64,000 nt of DNA from Geodermatophilus saharensis (GTDB taxonomy: Bacteria; Actinomycetota; Actinomycetes; Mycobacteriales; Geodermatophilaceae), in NCBI RefSeq assembly GCF_900188205.1, contig NZ_FZOH01000004.1, positions 248,001 to 312,000 of the forward strand, given 5' to 3'. Of the stretch, positions 43,898 through 52,243 are shown one piece after another (position 1 is the stretch's first letter; each line of letters starts with the position of its first letter). The notes under the pieces are model-generated. The model was given only the letters and a program-made list of their open reading frames with translations. It was not told where the DNA came from and made no database searches. A program made the translations under genes and the position numbers.

Positions 43898-44554
43898 ATG
43901 ACCCGCACCCGCCTGACCCGCACGCTGCTCCGCACCGCCGTCCCCACCGCCGCCTTCGCCGCGGTGGTCGCCACCACCGGCACCGCGTCGGCCGACTCCT
44001 ACGCCTACAACGCCTACGACACCGACGCCAACGGCTACATCGACCTCTACGCCTTCGACGACAGCGGCGACGGCTACGAGGACACCTGGGCGGTCGACTG
44101 GGACGAGAACGGCCTGACCGAGCAGATCGCCGTGGACACCGACGGCGACGGCTGGGCCGACACCTTCGCCTTCGACAGCGACGAGGACGGCTACGTCGAG
44201 GAGGTCGGCGTCGACACCACCTACAACGGCCTGCCCGACGTCTGGGGCGCCGACACCGACTACGACGGCTACGTGGACGCGGTGGCCTACGACTACGACG
44301 ACGACGGCTACGCCGACTACTCCGAGCTCGCGTCCTCCGCGTCCTACGCCTACACGTCGGTGAGCTACGTGTTCGCCGAGGCCGACGGCTGGGCCTACTG
44401 GGAGGTCAGCGTCGAGTACGGCTACGGCCTGGTCTCCGAGCAGACCGCGGACAGCGGCATCGACGCGAAGACCAGCGCCCTGACCATCACGGGGAACACC
44501 GCCGACGACGACGCCGGCGACATGGTCGCCGACGCGCTGCGGCAGCTGTTCTGA
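43898..44554 (+). CDS. Secreted Asp-rich calcium-loop repeat protein
   Basis: A 218-residue protein from ATG 43898 with GAGGAGG upstream. Signal peptide LLRTAVPTAAFAAVVATTG with ASA cleavage. The mature part to about residue 145 is six or more repeats of the type DTDANGYIDLYAFD / DDSGDGYEDTWAVD / DTDGDGWADTFAFD, i.e. DxDxDG calcium-binding loops each followed by a beta strand with aromatic residues, similar to thrombospondin type-3/dockerin-like loops. The last ~70 residues are a Tyr/Ser-rich tail without loops. It should bind several Ca2+ ions outside the cell. It ends at a strong hairpin. Confidence 0.78.
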   Translation: MTRTRLTRTLLRTAVPTAAFAAVVATTGTASADSYAYNAYDTDANGYIDLYAFDDSGDGYEDTWAVDWDENGLTEQIAVDTDGDGWADTFAFDSDEDGYVEEVGVDTTYNGLPDVWGADTDYDGYVDAVAYDYDDDGYADYSELASSASYAYTSVSYVFAEADGWAYWEVSVEYGYGLVSEQTADSGIDAKTSALTITGNTADDDAGDMVADALRQLF

Positions 44555-44577
44555 CCCCGCACCGATGACCTGCACGG

Positions 44578-44630
44578 CCGGCGCCGGCCAGGAAGACGGG
44601 GTCCCCCCACCCTCCTGGCCCCGGCGCCGG
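44578..44630 (+). terminator. Strong imperfect hairpin after the calcium-loop gene
   Basis: CCGGCGCCGGCCAGGA (44578-44593) can pair with TCCTGGCCCCGGCGCCGG (44613-44630) with a 2-nt bulge and a C-rich loop. It lies 24 nt behind the stop codon. Confidence 0.6.
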
Positions 44631-44785
44631 CGGGCGCGTGTCCGGCACCGGCACACGACACGCGCGCGGGAGGTGACAACGGCCGGGCGGAGAGCGCAAG
44701 ATGGGCGGTTGCCGCACGGCCCCGGAATGGCACGGGAATGGCGGCGAGAAGTAGATCGGCCACCATTCTAGCAGAGGGAAGTGCA

Positions 44786-47113
44786 TTGCCGGCCACCCCG
44801 TCCGACGTCGTCCCCGACCCCGAACTGGCCCGCGAGCAGGAGTACGTCACCGACCTCTACACCCGCCTGGACGCCGCCCGCGAGCTCGCCGCCCGCCGGA
44901 TGCGCCAGGCGATCACCTGGCCCGCCGTCGACCCGCAGGCGCTGCAGGAGCGCGACGCCACGGTGCGCTTCCACGGCGAGCGGGTCGTCGCCCTCGACGC
45001 CGCCGAGGCCGGGCTGTGCGTCGGCCGCATCGACCGGGCCGACGACGGCGGCGCACTCTACGTGGGCCGGATCGGCCTGCCCGCCGACGACCCGGCCGGC
45101 GACCCGGCGCTGGTCGACTGGCGGGCGCCGGCCGCGCGGCCGTTCTACACCGCCACGCCGGTGCACCCGCTGGGCATCGTGCGGCGCCGGCACATCCGCA
45201 CCCGCGGGCGCACCGTCGTCCGCCTCGACGACGAGGTGCTCACCACCGGCGTCGCGGGCTCCGGGCTCACCGGGGAGGCGGCGCTGCTGTCGGCGCTGGA
45301 CGCCTCCCGGACCGGGCGCATGACCGACATCGTGCGCACCATCCAGGCCGAGCAGGACCGGATCATCCGCAGTGACGCCGCGGGCGTGCTCGTCGTCCAG
45401 GGCGGGCCAGGCACCGGCAAGACGGCGGTGGCGCTGCACCGGGCGGCCTACCTGCTCTACACCCACCGCGAGCGGCTGGCCCGCCGCGGCCTGCTGGTCG
45501 TCGGCCCGACCCCGACGTTCCTGCGCTACATCGCCGACGTGCTGCCCTCCCTCGGCGAGACCGGGGTGCTGCTCGCGGGGCTGGGCCAGCTGCGGCCGGG
45601 CCTCGACGCCCGCGGCGAGGAGTCCCCGGAGGCGGCCGCGGTCAAGGGGCGGCTGGAGATGGTCGACGTGCTGCGCGCCGCGGTCGCCGCCCGCCAGGTG
45701 GTGCCCGAGGCGCCGGTCGAGCTGGAGGTCGAGGGCTACCGGCTGCGGCTGCGACCGGTCGACGTCAGCCGCGCCCGCAACGCCGCCCGCCGGGCCGACC
45801 CGCTGCACAACCTCGGCCGGCCGGTGTTCGTGCAGCGGGTGGTCGACACGCTCACCCGCCGCTACGTCGAGCGGCTCGGTGCCGGCGTGCAGGCCGGCCG
45901 CGACCTGCTCGACCGGGAGGACGTCGCCGCGCTGCGCCGCGAGGTGGCCGGCGACCCCGCCGTGCGGTCGCTGCTGGCCCGGCTGTGGCCGGTGCTCACC
46001 CCCGAGCGGCTGCTCACCGACCTCTACGCCGACCCGGCTCGCATCGCCGAGGCCACGCCCGGGTGGTCCGACGCCGACCGGGCGCTGCTGCACCGGCCGC
46101 GCGGCAGCGCGACGACACCGGCACAGTGGACGCCGGCCGACGTGCCGCTGCTGGAGGAGGCCGAGGAGCTGCTCGGCTTCGACGACAGCGCCCAGCGGGC
46201 CCGCGCCGAGCGCGACCGGCAGCGCGCCCTGCGCCGGGCACAGGAGACCCTCGACGTGCTGCACGGCTCCCGGTCGGTCGACCTGGAGGACGAGCACCTG
46301 GCCGCCGAGGTGCTCAGCGCCGGCGACCTGCTGTCGGCCGAGGACCTCGCCGACCGGCACCGCGAGCTCGACCTGCGCACCACCGCCGAGCGGGCCGCCG
46401 CCGACCGGACGTGGACCTTCGGCCACGTCGTCGTCGACGAGGCCCAGGAGCTCTCGCCGATGGCGTGGCGGCTGCTGGTGCGCCGCTGCCCGACCCGGTC
46501 GATGACCGTCGTCGGCGACGTCGCCCAGACCGGCAGCCTGGCCGGCACCGACCGCTGGGAGGAGGTGCTCGCCCCGCACGTCGGCAACGCCTGGCGGCTG
46601 GAGGAGCTGACGGTCAACTACCGGACGCCGGCGGAGGTCATGGCGGTGGCCGCGGAGGTGCTGGCCGCCACCGGCACCGGCCTGCGCCCGCCGCGGTCGG
46701 TGCGCACCGGCGGCGCGCCCCCCGTCGCGGAGGTCACCGGGGAGGCCGGGCTGGCCGCCCGGGCCGCCGCCGTCGGCGCCGGCCTCGCCGGGCACGAGGG
46801 GACGACGGCACTGGTCGTGCCGCCGAGCCGGCGCGACGACGTCGTCGCCGCGCTGTCGGCGCTGCGGCCGGACGTGCAGTCCGGGCCCGACGCCGACTCC
46901 TCGCTGGGACCGGTGGTGCTGCTGCCGGGCGAGACCAAGGGGCTGGAGTTCGACTCGGTCGTCGTCGTGGACCCGCAGGGGGTGCTCGACGAGGGCGTGC
47001 GCGGCCTCAACGACCTCTACGTGGCGCTGACCCGGGCCACGCAGCGGCTGACCGTGCTCTCCCCCGGCCCGCTGCCGGCGGTGCTGGCCGGGCTGGGCGC
47101 CGTCGCGGCGTAG
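44786..47113 (+). CDS. HelD/HelR-type RNA polymerase-recycling ATPase (UvrD-like)
   Basis: I prefer TTG 44786 (LPATPSDVV) with GAGGGAAG just upstream; ATG 44738 would add 16 residues from low-GC, promoter-like sequence. The ~775-residue protein begins with the antiparallel coiled coil EQEYVTDLYTRLDAARELAA that enters RNA polymerase's secondary channel, then GLCVGRID...YVGRIGL and VDWRAPAARPFYTATP, typical of HelD, the Walker A GGPGTGKTAVALHRAAYLL, and later HVVVDEAQELSPMAWRLL (motif II), VVGDVAQTGS (III) and KGLEFDSVVVVDP (V). HelD-family proteins remove and recycle stalled RNA polymerase; HelR members give rifamycin tolerance. Converges on the P450 gene at double hairpins. Confidence 0.85.
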   Translation: MPATPSDVVPDPELAREQEYVTDLYTRLDAARELAARRMRQAITWPAVDPQALQERDATVRFHGERVVALDAAEAGLCVGRIDRADDGGALYVGRIGLPADDPAGDPALVDWRAPAARPFYTATPVHPLGIVRRRHIRTRGRTVVRLDDEVLTTGVAGSGLTGEAALLSALDASRTGRMTDIVRTIQAEQDRIIRSDAAGVLVVQGGPGTGKTAVALHRAAYLLYTHRERLARRGLLVVGPTPTFLRYIADVLPSLGETGVLLAGLGQLRPGLDARGEESPEAAAVKGRLEMVDVLRAAVAARQVVPEAPVELEVEGYRLRLRPVDVSRARNAARRADPLHNLGRPVFVQRVVDTLTRRYVERLGAGVQAGRDLLDREDVAALRREVAGDPAVRSLLARLWPVLTPERLLTDLYADPARIAEATPGWSDADRALLHRPRGSATTPAQWTPADVPLLEEAEELLGFDDSAQRARAERDRQRALRRAQETLDVLHGSRSVDLEDEHLAAEVLSAGDLLSAEDLADRHRELDLRTTAERAAADRTWTFGHVVVDEAQELSPMAWRLLVRRCPTRSMTVVGDVAQTGSLAGTDRWEEVLAPHVGNAWRLEELTVNYRTPAEVMAVAAEVLAATGTGLRPPRSVRTGGAPPVAEVTGEAGLAARAAAVGAGLAGHEGTTALVVPPSRRDDVVAALSALRPDVQSGPDADSSLGPVVLLPGETKGLEFDSVVVVDPQGVLDEGVRGLNDLYVALTRATQRLTVLSPGPLPAVLAGLGAVAA

Positions 47114-47133
47114 CGGGAGGACCGCCGCACCTC

Positions 47134-47194
47134 CCCGCCGAGGTGTCCTCGGCGGGCGCTCGTGCTCTGCACACAGGTGTGTGCAGAGCACGAG
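47134..47194. terminator. Two tandem perfect hairpins between convergent genes
   Basis: Hairpin 1: CCCGCCGAGG (47134-47143), TGT loop, CCTCGGCGGG (47147-47156). Hairpin 2: CTCGTGCTCTGCACAC (47159-47174), AGGT loop, GTGTGCAGAGCACGAG (47179-47194), a perfect 16-bp stem. They fill the space between the HelR and cytochrome P450 stops and should stop transcription from both sides. Confidence 0.8.
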
Positions 47195-47205
47195 CGTCCG
47201 CGGGA

Positions 47206-48435
47206 CTACCCGTGGGCGGCGGCGGGGCGGAGGACGACGCCGCTGGCCGGGCGGGCCGGGATGCGCCGCAGCGAGATGGTGAGGTCCTGGTCGGCGGGGA
47301 CGTCCAGGGGCAGCCGCGCCAGGCAGGGCGCCAGTGCCGCCAGCAGCGCCACGGTGATCTGCTCGCCGGGGCAGCGGTGGCCGGTGCGGGGGTCCCCGCC
47401 GCCCTGGGGCACCAGGTCGTAGGCGCCGATCTCCCGGCCGAGGAAGCGCTCGGGCCGGAAGGCGTAGGGGTCCTCCCACAGCTGCGCGTCGTGGTTCTGC
47501 CCGTAGAGGTCGAGCAGCACCATCGCGTTGCGCGGGATGGTCTGCCCGCCGAACTCCACGCGCCGCGGCGCCCGGCCGCCGATGAACGGCGCGAACGGGT
47601 AGAACCGCCGGACCTCGTGCGCCCACGCCTCGGCGAACGCCGGGTCGGCGGCCAGCCGCTCCCGGTACTCGGGCCAGCGGGCCAGCGCGTGCCCGGAGAA
47701 GGCCGTGAACCAGGCCACCGCCGTCGTCGGCCGGATGACGTTGAGCAGCTCGACGGCGGCCAGCCGCGGGTCGAGCAGCCCGCCGTCGAGGTCGCGGTGC
47801 GCGGCGACGACCCGCAGCGCCGACCCCGGCGGCGCGTCGAGCTCGCCGGACCGGACCCGCTCGACGATCCCGGCCAGCCACCGCTCGCGCCGTCCCCGGG
47901 CCCGTCGGGCGCGCCAGTGCCGCGGGCCGGCGGTGGCGAAGCCGTCGACCATCGCCCGCAGGTCGGCGGCCAGCGCCGGCACCTCCGCGTCGGACACCGG
48001 CACGCCCGCCCAGCGGGTCACCGCGCCGGCGATCACCTCCGACGACGCGTCGAGGAGCACCACCTGCGGGCGGGTGACCCACTCGCGCGCCGCGTCGTCC
48101 CACGCCGCCGTGGTGCGCCCGACGAGGGCGTCGATGCCGGCGGGGTCCATGAGCACCTGCACGAACATCGCCTTGCGGACGCGGTGCGCCTCGCCGTCGA
48201 GGGTGTGCACCGCGCCCTTGCCGAACAGCGTCCCCTGCACCGGCTCGGGGAGGGCGTGCGAGCGGCGCACGTGGTCCTCGTCGTAGAGGAAGCGGGCCGC
48301 CTCCGGGCCCTCGATCCCCACCGCGGGCAGACCGCCGAGCCGGGTGCCGACCGCTCGCCCGCCGGAGGCGCGGCGCAGGTCGGGCAGCCAGGCGTAGCCC
48401 TTGGCGAGCAGGGCGAGGGAGTTCTCCAGACGCAT
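47206..48435 (-). CDS. CYP152-family cytochrome P450 peroxygenase (fatty-acid hydroxylase/decarboxylase)
   Basis: A 409-residue protein from ATG 48435. The heme loop is PQGGGDPRTGHRCPGE with the thiolate Cys, and the I-helix carries NVIRPTTAVAW (Arg235-Pro236) in place of the acid-alcohol pair, both diagnostic of CYP152 enzymes that use H2O2 without redox partners. The distal side reads TLFGKGAVHTLDG; Phe71, His77 and Arg235 fit Phe79, His85 and Arg245 of the alkene-forming OleT, whereas the hydroxylase BSbeta has Gln at the His position. Fatty acid alpha/beta-hydroxylation or decarboxylation to a 1-alkene is therefore possible. Single gene, convergent with HelR. Confidence 0.88.
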   Translation of the reverse strand: MRLENSLALLAKGYAWLPDLRRASGGRAVGTRLGGLPAVGIEGPEAARFLYDEDHVRRSHALPEPVQGTLFGKGAVHTLDGEAHRVRKAMFVQVLMDPAGIDALVGRTTAAWDDAAREWVTRPQVVLLDASSEVIAGAVTRWAGVPVSDAEVPALAADLRAMVDGFATAGPRHWRARRARGRRERWLAGIVERVRSGELDAPPGSALRVVAAHRDLDGGLLDPRLAAVELLNVIRPTTAVAWFTAFSGHALARWPEYRERLAADPAFAEAWAHEVRRFYPFAPFIGGRAPRRVEFGGQTIPRNAMVLLDLYGQNHDAQLWEDPYAFRPERFLGREIGAYDLVPQGGGDPRTGHRCPGEQITVALLAALAPCLARLPLDVPADQDLTISLRRIPARPASGVVLRPAAAHG

Positions 48436-48473
48436 GGGTCCGCCCGTGCCCCGGACCGGGAGCGGGCAACCGC

Positions 48474-50093
48474 TCAGCCGGGGCGTTGCGACTGCAGCCG
48501 GTCGTCGCGCGGCTCGGTCGCGGTGTCGGCCGGCGCCTCCGCGTCCGGCCGGTCGTCGCGCCGGCCCGCCGAGCGGCCGTGGCCCAGCCGGCGCAGCAGC
48601 GCGGCGACCTCGCCGGCGGCCGACGTCGTCGCCGTGCCCTCCGGCAGCCGGGCGGCGACCTCCTGCAGCGCCTCCGCCAGGCCGCGCTCGTCGGCGTCGA
48701 GCATGCCGCGGTAGGCGGGGTCGAGCAGGTAGCCCGTCGGCGGGGTGGACAGGCAGCCGATGAGGTCGAGCAGCACCTCCAGCCGCCGCGCCGCCTCCGC
48801 CGGGGAGGTGTCCCCGCTGGCCATGGCCACCGTCTCGACGTCCTGCTCCCACAGCCGGCTGCGGGCGACGTCCTCCTGCAGCGCCAGCACGGTGCCCGAC
48901 GGGCGCGACTCCCGCGATCCCTGCACGGCGCTGCGCACCTGGTGGGCGATGCGGATGAGGTCGTCGTCGAGCATCGAGGTGCCCACGAACAGCACGTGCC
49001 GGGTGAGCAGCAGCGAGTGCAGGACGCCGGCCAGCGCGGCCCGCGAGTCGCCCAGCTGCAGGTACTCCTCGCGGGTGAGGACGACGCTGTCGGGGTGCGC
49101 GGCGTCGCCGTGCAGCTTGAGCAGCCACGGCCGGCCGGGCCGCGCCTCGTCGTAGGGCAGCACCGACAGGTCGCGGCCGATGTCGGCGGCGGCGAGCTCC
49201 ACCAGCGGGTCGTAGTTCGTCGTCACGAACTCCTGCACCGGCAGGTCGGCGATCAGCGCGTGCGCCAGCGCGTAGGGGCCCGGCCCGAAGCGGTCCTGCA
49301 CGAACTCCTCGAGCCGCTCCCGGCCCAGCTCGCGGGCCAGGAGCGCCGCGGCGTCCTGCGGCGGCAACCGGGACAGGCCCTCGCGCAGGTCCTCGCCCAG
49401 GCCCGAGTGCCCGGCCAGCTCGCCGAGCAGCTGCTCCCACGTGGGCAGGCCGGCGGCGGCGCTCACCCCGGCGCCGATGAACAGCGCCAGCTGGCCGCGC
49501 CGCGCCCGCTCCCCCAGCTGCTCGGCCAGCACGCACAGCGGCTCGGGCAGGTCCCAGCCGGTCCCCTCCCCGCGGCGGATCCGCTGGGCGGCGGCCAGGT
49601 CGCTGGACCCGCGCAGCACCAGCGCGACGTCGAACCCGTGCTCGTCGGCGGCCTCCCGCAGCACCGGCAGCAGCTGCCGGATGAGGTCACCGCGGCGCCC
49701 GGCCGCGCCGCCCCAGCCGGTGCCCAGCGCCGGCAGGCCGACCAGCCGCCGGGCCCGGCCGTGCACCGGCTGCGCCACCTCGCGGGCGGCGACGGCGGCC
49801 AGCGCCTCGCGGGCGCCGTCGAGCAGCCAGTCCAGGCCGCGGCCGTCGTCGTCGACGGTGTCGAGCAGCCACACCTGCCGCGGCCCGCCCCCGGGCACCG
49901 GCAGCACCCGCTCGTCGCCGGACCAGGCGAGGTCGACGCAGACGCCCTGCTCGTCCTCGTCGCTGACCAGGTCGGCGGGCAGGAGATCCCGCCAGCTCGC
50001 GGCCACGCGGAGGCTGCGCCCGGTGGGCACCAGCACGTCGTCGCAGGACAGGCGGGTGAGGTCGGCACCGACCACGAAGACGTGTCCACTCAC
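48474..50093 (-). CDS. Macro-like/SIR2-domain fusion protein, possible NAD-linked defence effector
   Basis: A 539-residue protein. The first ~175 residues have the pattern of a macro (ADP-ribose-binding) domain: FVVGADLTRLSCDDVLVP at the start and GLPALGTGWGG...GDLIRQ in place of the usual phosphate loop. Residues ~200-420 form a SIR2-like NAD domain: FIGAGVSAAAGLPTW, EFVTTNYDPL and LLKLHGD with the catalytic-type His328. The last ~110 residues are a helical, charged tail. SIR2 domains of this non-deacetylase group degrade NAD+ in Thoeris, DSR and related anti-phage systems; macro domains bind ADP-ribose products. A fusion of both suggests sensing or control of NAD products. Single gene with no visible partner; function inferred. 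Confidence 0.78.
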   Translation of the reverse strand: MSGHVFVVGADLTRLSCDDVLVPTGRSLRVAASWRDLLPADLVSDEDEQGVCVDLAWSGDERVLPVPGGGPRQVWLLDTVDDDGRGLDWLLDGAREALAAVAAREVAQPVHGRARRLVGLPALGTGWGGAAGRRGDLIRQLLPVLREAADEHGFDVALVLRGSSDLAAAQRIRRGEGTGWDLPEPLCVLAEQLGERARRGQLALFIGAGVSAAAGLPTWEQLLGELAGHSGLGEDLREGLSRLPPQDAAALLARELGRERLEEFVQDRFGPGPYALAHALIADLPVQEFVTTNYDPLVELAAADIGRDLSVLPYDEARPGRPWLLKLHGDAAHPDSVVLTREEYLQLGDSRAALAGVLHSLLLTRHVLFVGTSMLDDDLIRIAHQVRSAVQGSRESRPSGTVLALQEDVARSRLWEQDVETVAMASGDTSPAEAARRLEVLLDLIGCLSTPPTGYLLDPAYRGMLDADERGLAEALQEVAARLPEGTATTSAAGEVAALLRRLGHGRSAGRRDDRPDAEAPADTATEPRDDRLQSQRPG

Positions 50094-50190
50094 GCCCGGG
50101 CCCTACCCCCGGGACCGGCCCTCCGGAACCGGCTGCGCCCGCAAGTCGCCCGCAGGGCCGGTGCAAGCCCGCCCGGCGAGGGTCGCGACC

Positions 50191-51453
50191 GTGATCCCCC
50201 GCCGCCTCGTGCTGCCCGGCTCCCTGGCCGCCGCGCTGCTGCTCCCGGCCTGCGCCACCGCCGGAACCGGCGCCGGAACCGGCACCGCGACCCCGGCCGG
50301 TCCGGTGACCGTCGCGGCCGCCGGCGTCCCCGACCGGCCCGCCGGCGCGCTCCCGGCGCCGCTGACCGAGGTGCTCGGCTTCGCCGACCTGGGCCCCGAC
50401 GCCGGCCCCGCGGGCGCCGCGGTGGCGCTGGCCGCGGACGGCGGCAACGGCGTCCTCGTGTGGCTCGACCGCGACCCCTCCGACGCGGCCGCGGGTTCGG
50501 TCCTCGTCGACGTGGGCCCGGTCACCGCCGACGGCGGCGGGGAGGGGTCCCCGGTGACCCCCGAGCCGGTCTCGTCCGTGGCGGTGCCCGCGGTGTCGGA
50601 GCTGGTCGACCTGCAGGCCACTGCCGACGGCGTCCTGGTGGTCGGCGAGCTGACGTGGCCGGACGGGACCGCCGGCTGGGGTCTGCTGCGGGTGGACGGG
50701 AGCGGGCGGGCCGACACCGTCGCCGTCGACTCCCCCGAGCTGGTCGGCAGCCGGACCCGCGCCACCGTCCTCACCGAGGGCGGGGACACGCTGGTGCTCG
50801 CGCTCGGCGCCGCAGCGCCGGCGCCGCACCTGGTGGCGGTCGACGCCGCCGACGGCGGGGTGCGGGCCACCACCGGCCTCGCCGTCCCCGGCGCCACGAC
50901 CGCGCTGCCCCAGGACGTCGCCGTCGCACCCGACGGGGACCTGGTGGTGGCGCTCGACGCCGACGTCGACGTCCGCGGCGCGCGGCCGCGCGCGGTCCTC
51001 ACCACCGTCGACGCCGCGTCGGCCGAGGCGCCGGGCGAGCCGTTCGACCTCGGCTCGGGCGAGGGGGCCAGCGGCGTCGGGGAGGTGGCCGTGGGCGGCG
51101 ACGGGACCGCCTGGGTGACCGTGGCGGGCTGGGACCCGGCCGACCCCGCCGACGTCACGTGGCGCCTGGTCGGCGTGGCCGGCGACGTGCTGCAGGAGAT
51201 CGACCTGCCCGCCGACGCGGTCCCCGGCGGCGACCTCGCCGTCGACCCGGCCGGCGCCACCGCCTACCTGCCGGGCTCGGTCGCGGGCGTGCCGCACCTG
51301 TTCGTCGTCGACCTGGCCGCCGGCACCACCGAGCCGGTGCGGCTGGCCGCCGCCGGGCACACGGCCGACGTGGCGGTGGCCTCCGACGGCGCGACGGTGT
51401 GGGTCAGCGGGACCGACGGCGCAGGCCGGCCGGGGGTGTGGCTGGTCGGCTGA
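50191..51453 (+). CDS. Secreted beta-propeller-like lipoprotein
   Basis: A 420-residue protein from GTG 50191 with a lipoprotein signal (VLPGSLAAALLLPAC, Cys21) and a Thr/Gly/Ala linker. The mature domain repeats short strands with turns such as DAADGGVRATTGL, APDGDLVVALDAD and DPAGATAYLPGSV. It is a distant member of the family at 11667 and 21803 but about 65 residues longer. No catalytic motif. Divergent from the macro-SIR2 gene. Confidence 0.75.
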   Translation: MIPRRLVLPGSLAAALLLPACATAGTGAGTGTATPAGPVTVAAAGVPDRPAGALPAPLTEVLGFADLGPDAGPAGAAVALAADGGNGVLVWLDRDPSDAAAGSVLVDVGPVTADGGGEGSPVTPEPVSSVAVPAVSELVDLQATADGVLVVGELTWPDGTAGWGLLRVDGSGRADTVAVDSPELVGSRTRATVLTEGGDTLVLALGAAAPAPHLVAVDAADGGVRATTGLAVPGATTALPQDVAVAPDGDLVVALDADVDVRGARPRAVLTTVDAASAEAPGEPFDLGSGEGASGVGEVAVGGDGTAWVTVAGWDPADPADVTWRLVGVAGDVLQEIDLPADAVPGGDLAVDPAGATAYLPGSVAGVPHLFVVDLAAGTTEPVRLAAAGHTADVAVASDGATVWVSGTDGAGRPGVWLVG

Positions 51454-51480
51454 GGTCCGAGGCGCGGGGTCGGACGCCGG

Positions 51481-52125
51481 TCAGGCCCCGCAGCCGCCGC
51501 CGGAGCAGGCGCAGCCGGCGCACCCGAGCGGGCGGGGCGGCGCCGGGCGGCGGGCCACCTCGCGCAGTCCGGCGGCGGCCACCAGCAGCGGCACGGCCGC
51601 CAGCCCGGTCACGAGCGCGGCGACCACGGCGGCGACGTCGGCGGCGCGGCCGGTCCCCTGGGAGGCGGCGGTGGCGGCCACCAGGCCGCCGACCAGCACC
51701 GCCCACACCAGCAGCGCGGTGCCGGCGCGGCGGGCGGCACCACCCCGCGCGAGGGCGATCCCGGCACCGGCGAGCAGGACGAGCGGCACGCCGAGCAGCA
51801 GCACCCAGCCGGTGGCGGCGGCCGACACCGCGGCCGCCGCGGCCGCCGCGACCCCGCCGGCCACGGCCGCGGCACCCGCAGGCACCGACCCCGCCCGCAG
51901 CAGGGCGGCGCCCCGGCCGGCGGCGAGCAGCCCGAGGCCGCCGAGCAGCAGCCGGGCACCGAGGTCGCCGGTGACGACGGCGGCCACCGCGAGTCCGACC
52001 AGCACGACCCCGAGCGCCGCCCGCACCGGCCAGGCCCGGCGGGCCGTCTCCTGCTCGGTGGCGGCGCGCGCCGCCGTCCGTGCCGGGGTCCGTGCCGTGG
52101 TGCGTGCTGTCGTCGGTGTCGCCAC
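51481..52125 (-). CDS. Polytopic membrane protein with Cys-rich tail
   Basis: About 214 residues from GTG 52125; longer starts are possible. A Thr/Ala/Arg-rich cytosolic start precedes six or so hydrophobic helices (e.g. AALGVVLVGLAVAAVVTG, GWVLLLGVPLVLLAGAGIAL). The last 16 residues are a cysteine tail (CAGCACSGGGCGA) that could bind metal. No family recognised. Divergent from the DUF1206 cluster. Confidence 0.6.
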   Translation of the reverse strand: MATPTTARTTARTPARTAARAATEQETARRAWPVRAALGVVLVGLAVAAVVTGDLGARLLLGGLGLLAAGRGAALLRAGSVPAGAAAVAGGVAAAAAAAVSAAATGWVLLLGVPLVLLAGAGIALARGGAARRAGTALLVWAVLVGGLVAATAASQGTGRAADVAAVVAALVTGLAAVPLLVAAAGLREVARRPAPPRPLGCAGCACSGGGCGA

Positions 52126-52243
52126 GGGCCCAGTGTCCCGCACCCGCGACCGGCGCCGCCGCCACGCCCGGCGGCGGGCCGCGGCGCGTGCGACCCTCGG
52201 CGGCACCGCCGGCGCGCGCCGGCGGCACGGGGACGGGGGCGGC

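Noticed and set aside
44768-51974. Long antisense open frames across HelR, P450, macro-SIR2 and the third lipoprotein
   Set aside because: Composition is Arg/Gly/Ala/Pro-rich without domains; the opposite strands carry recognisable families.
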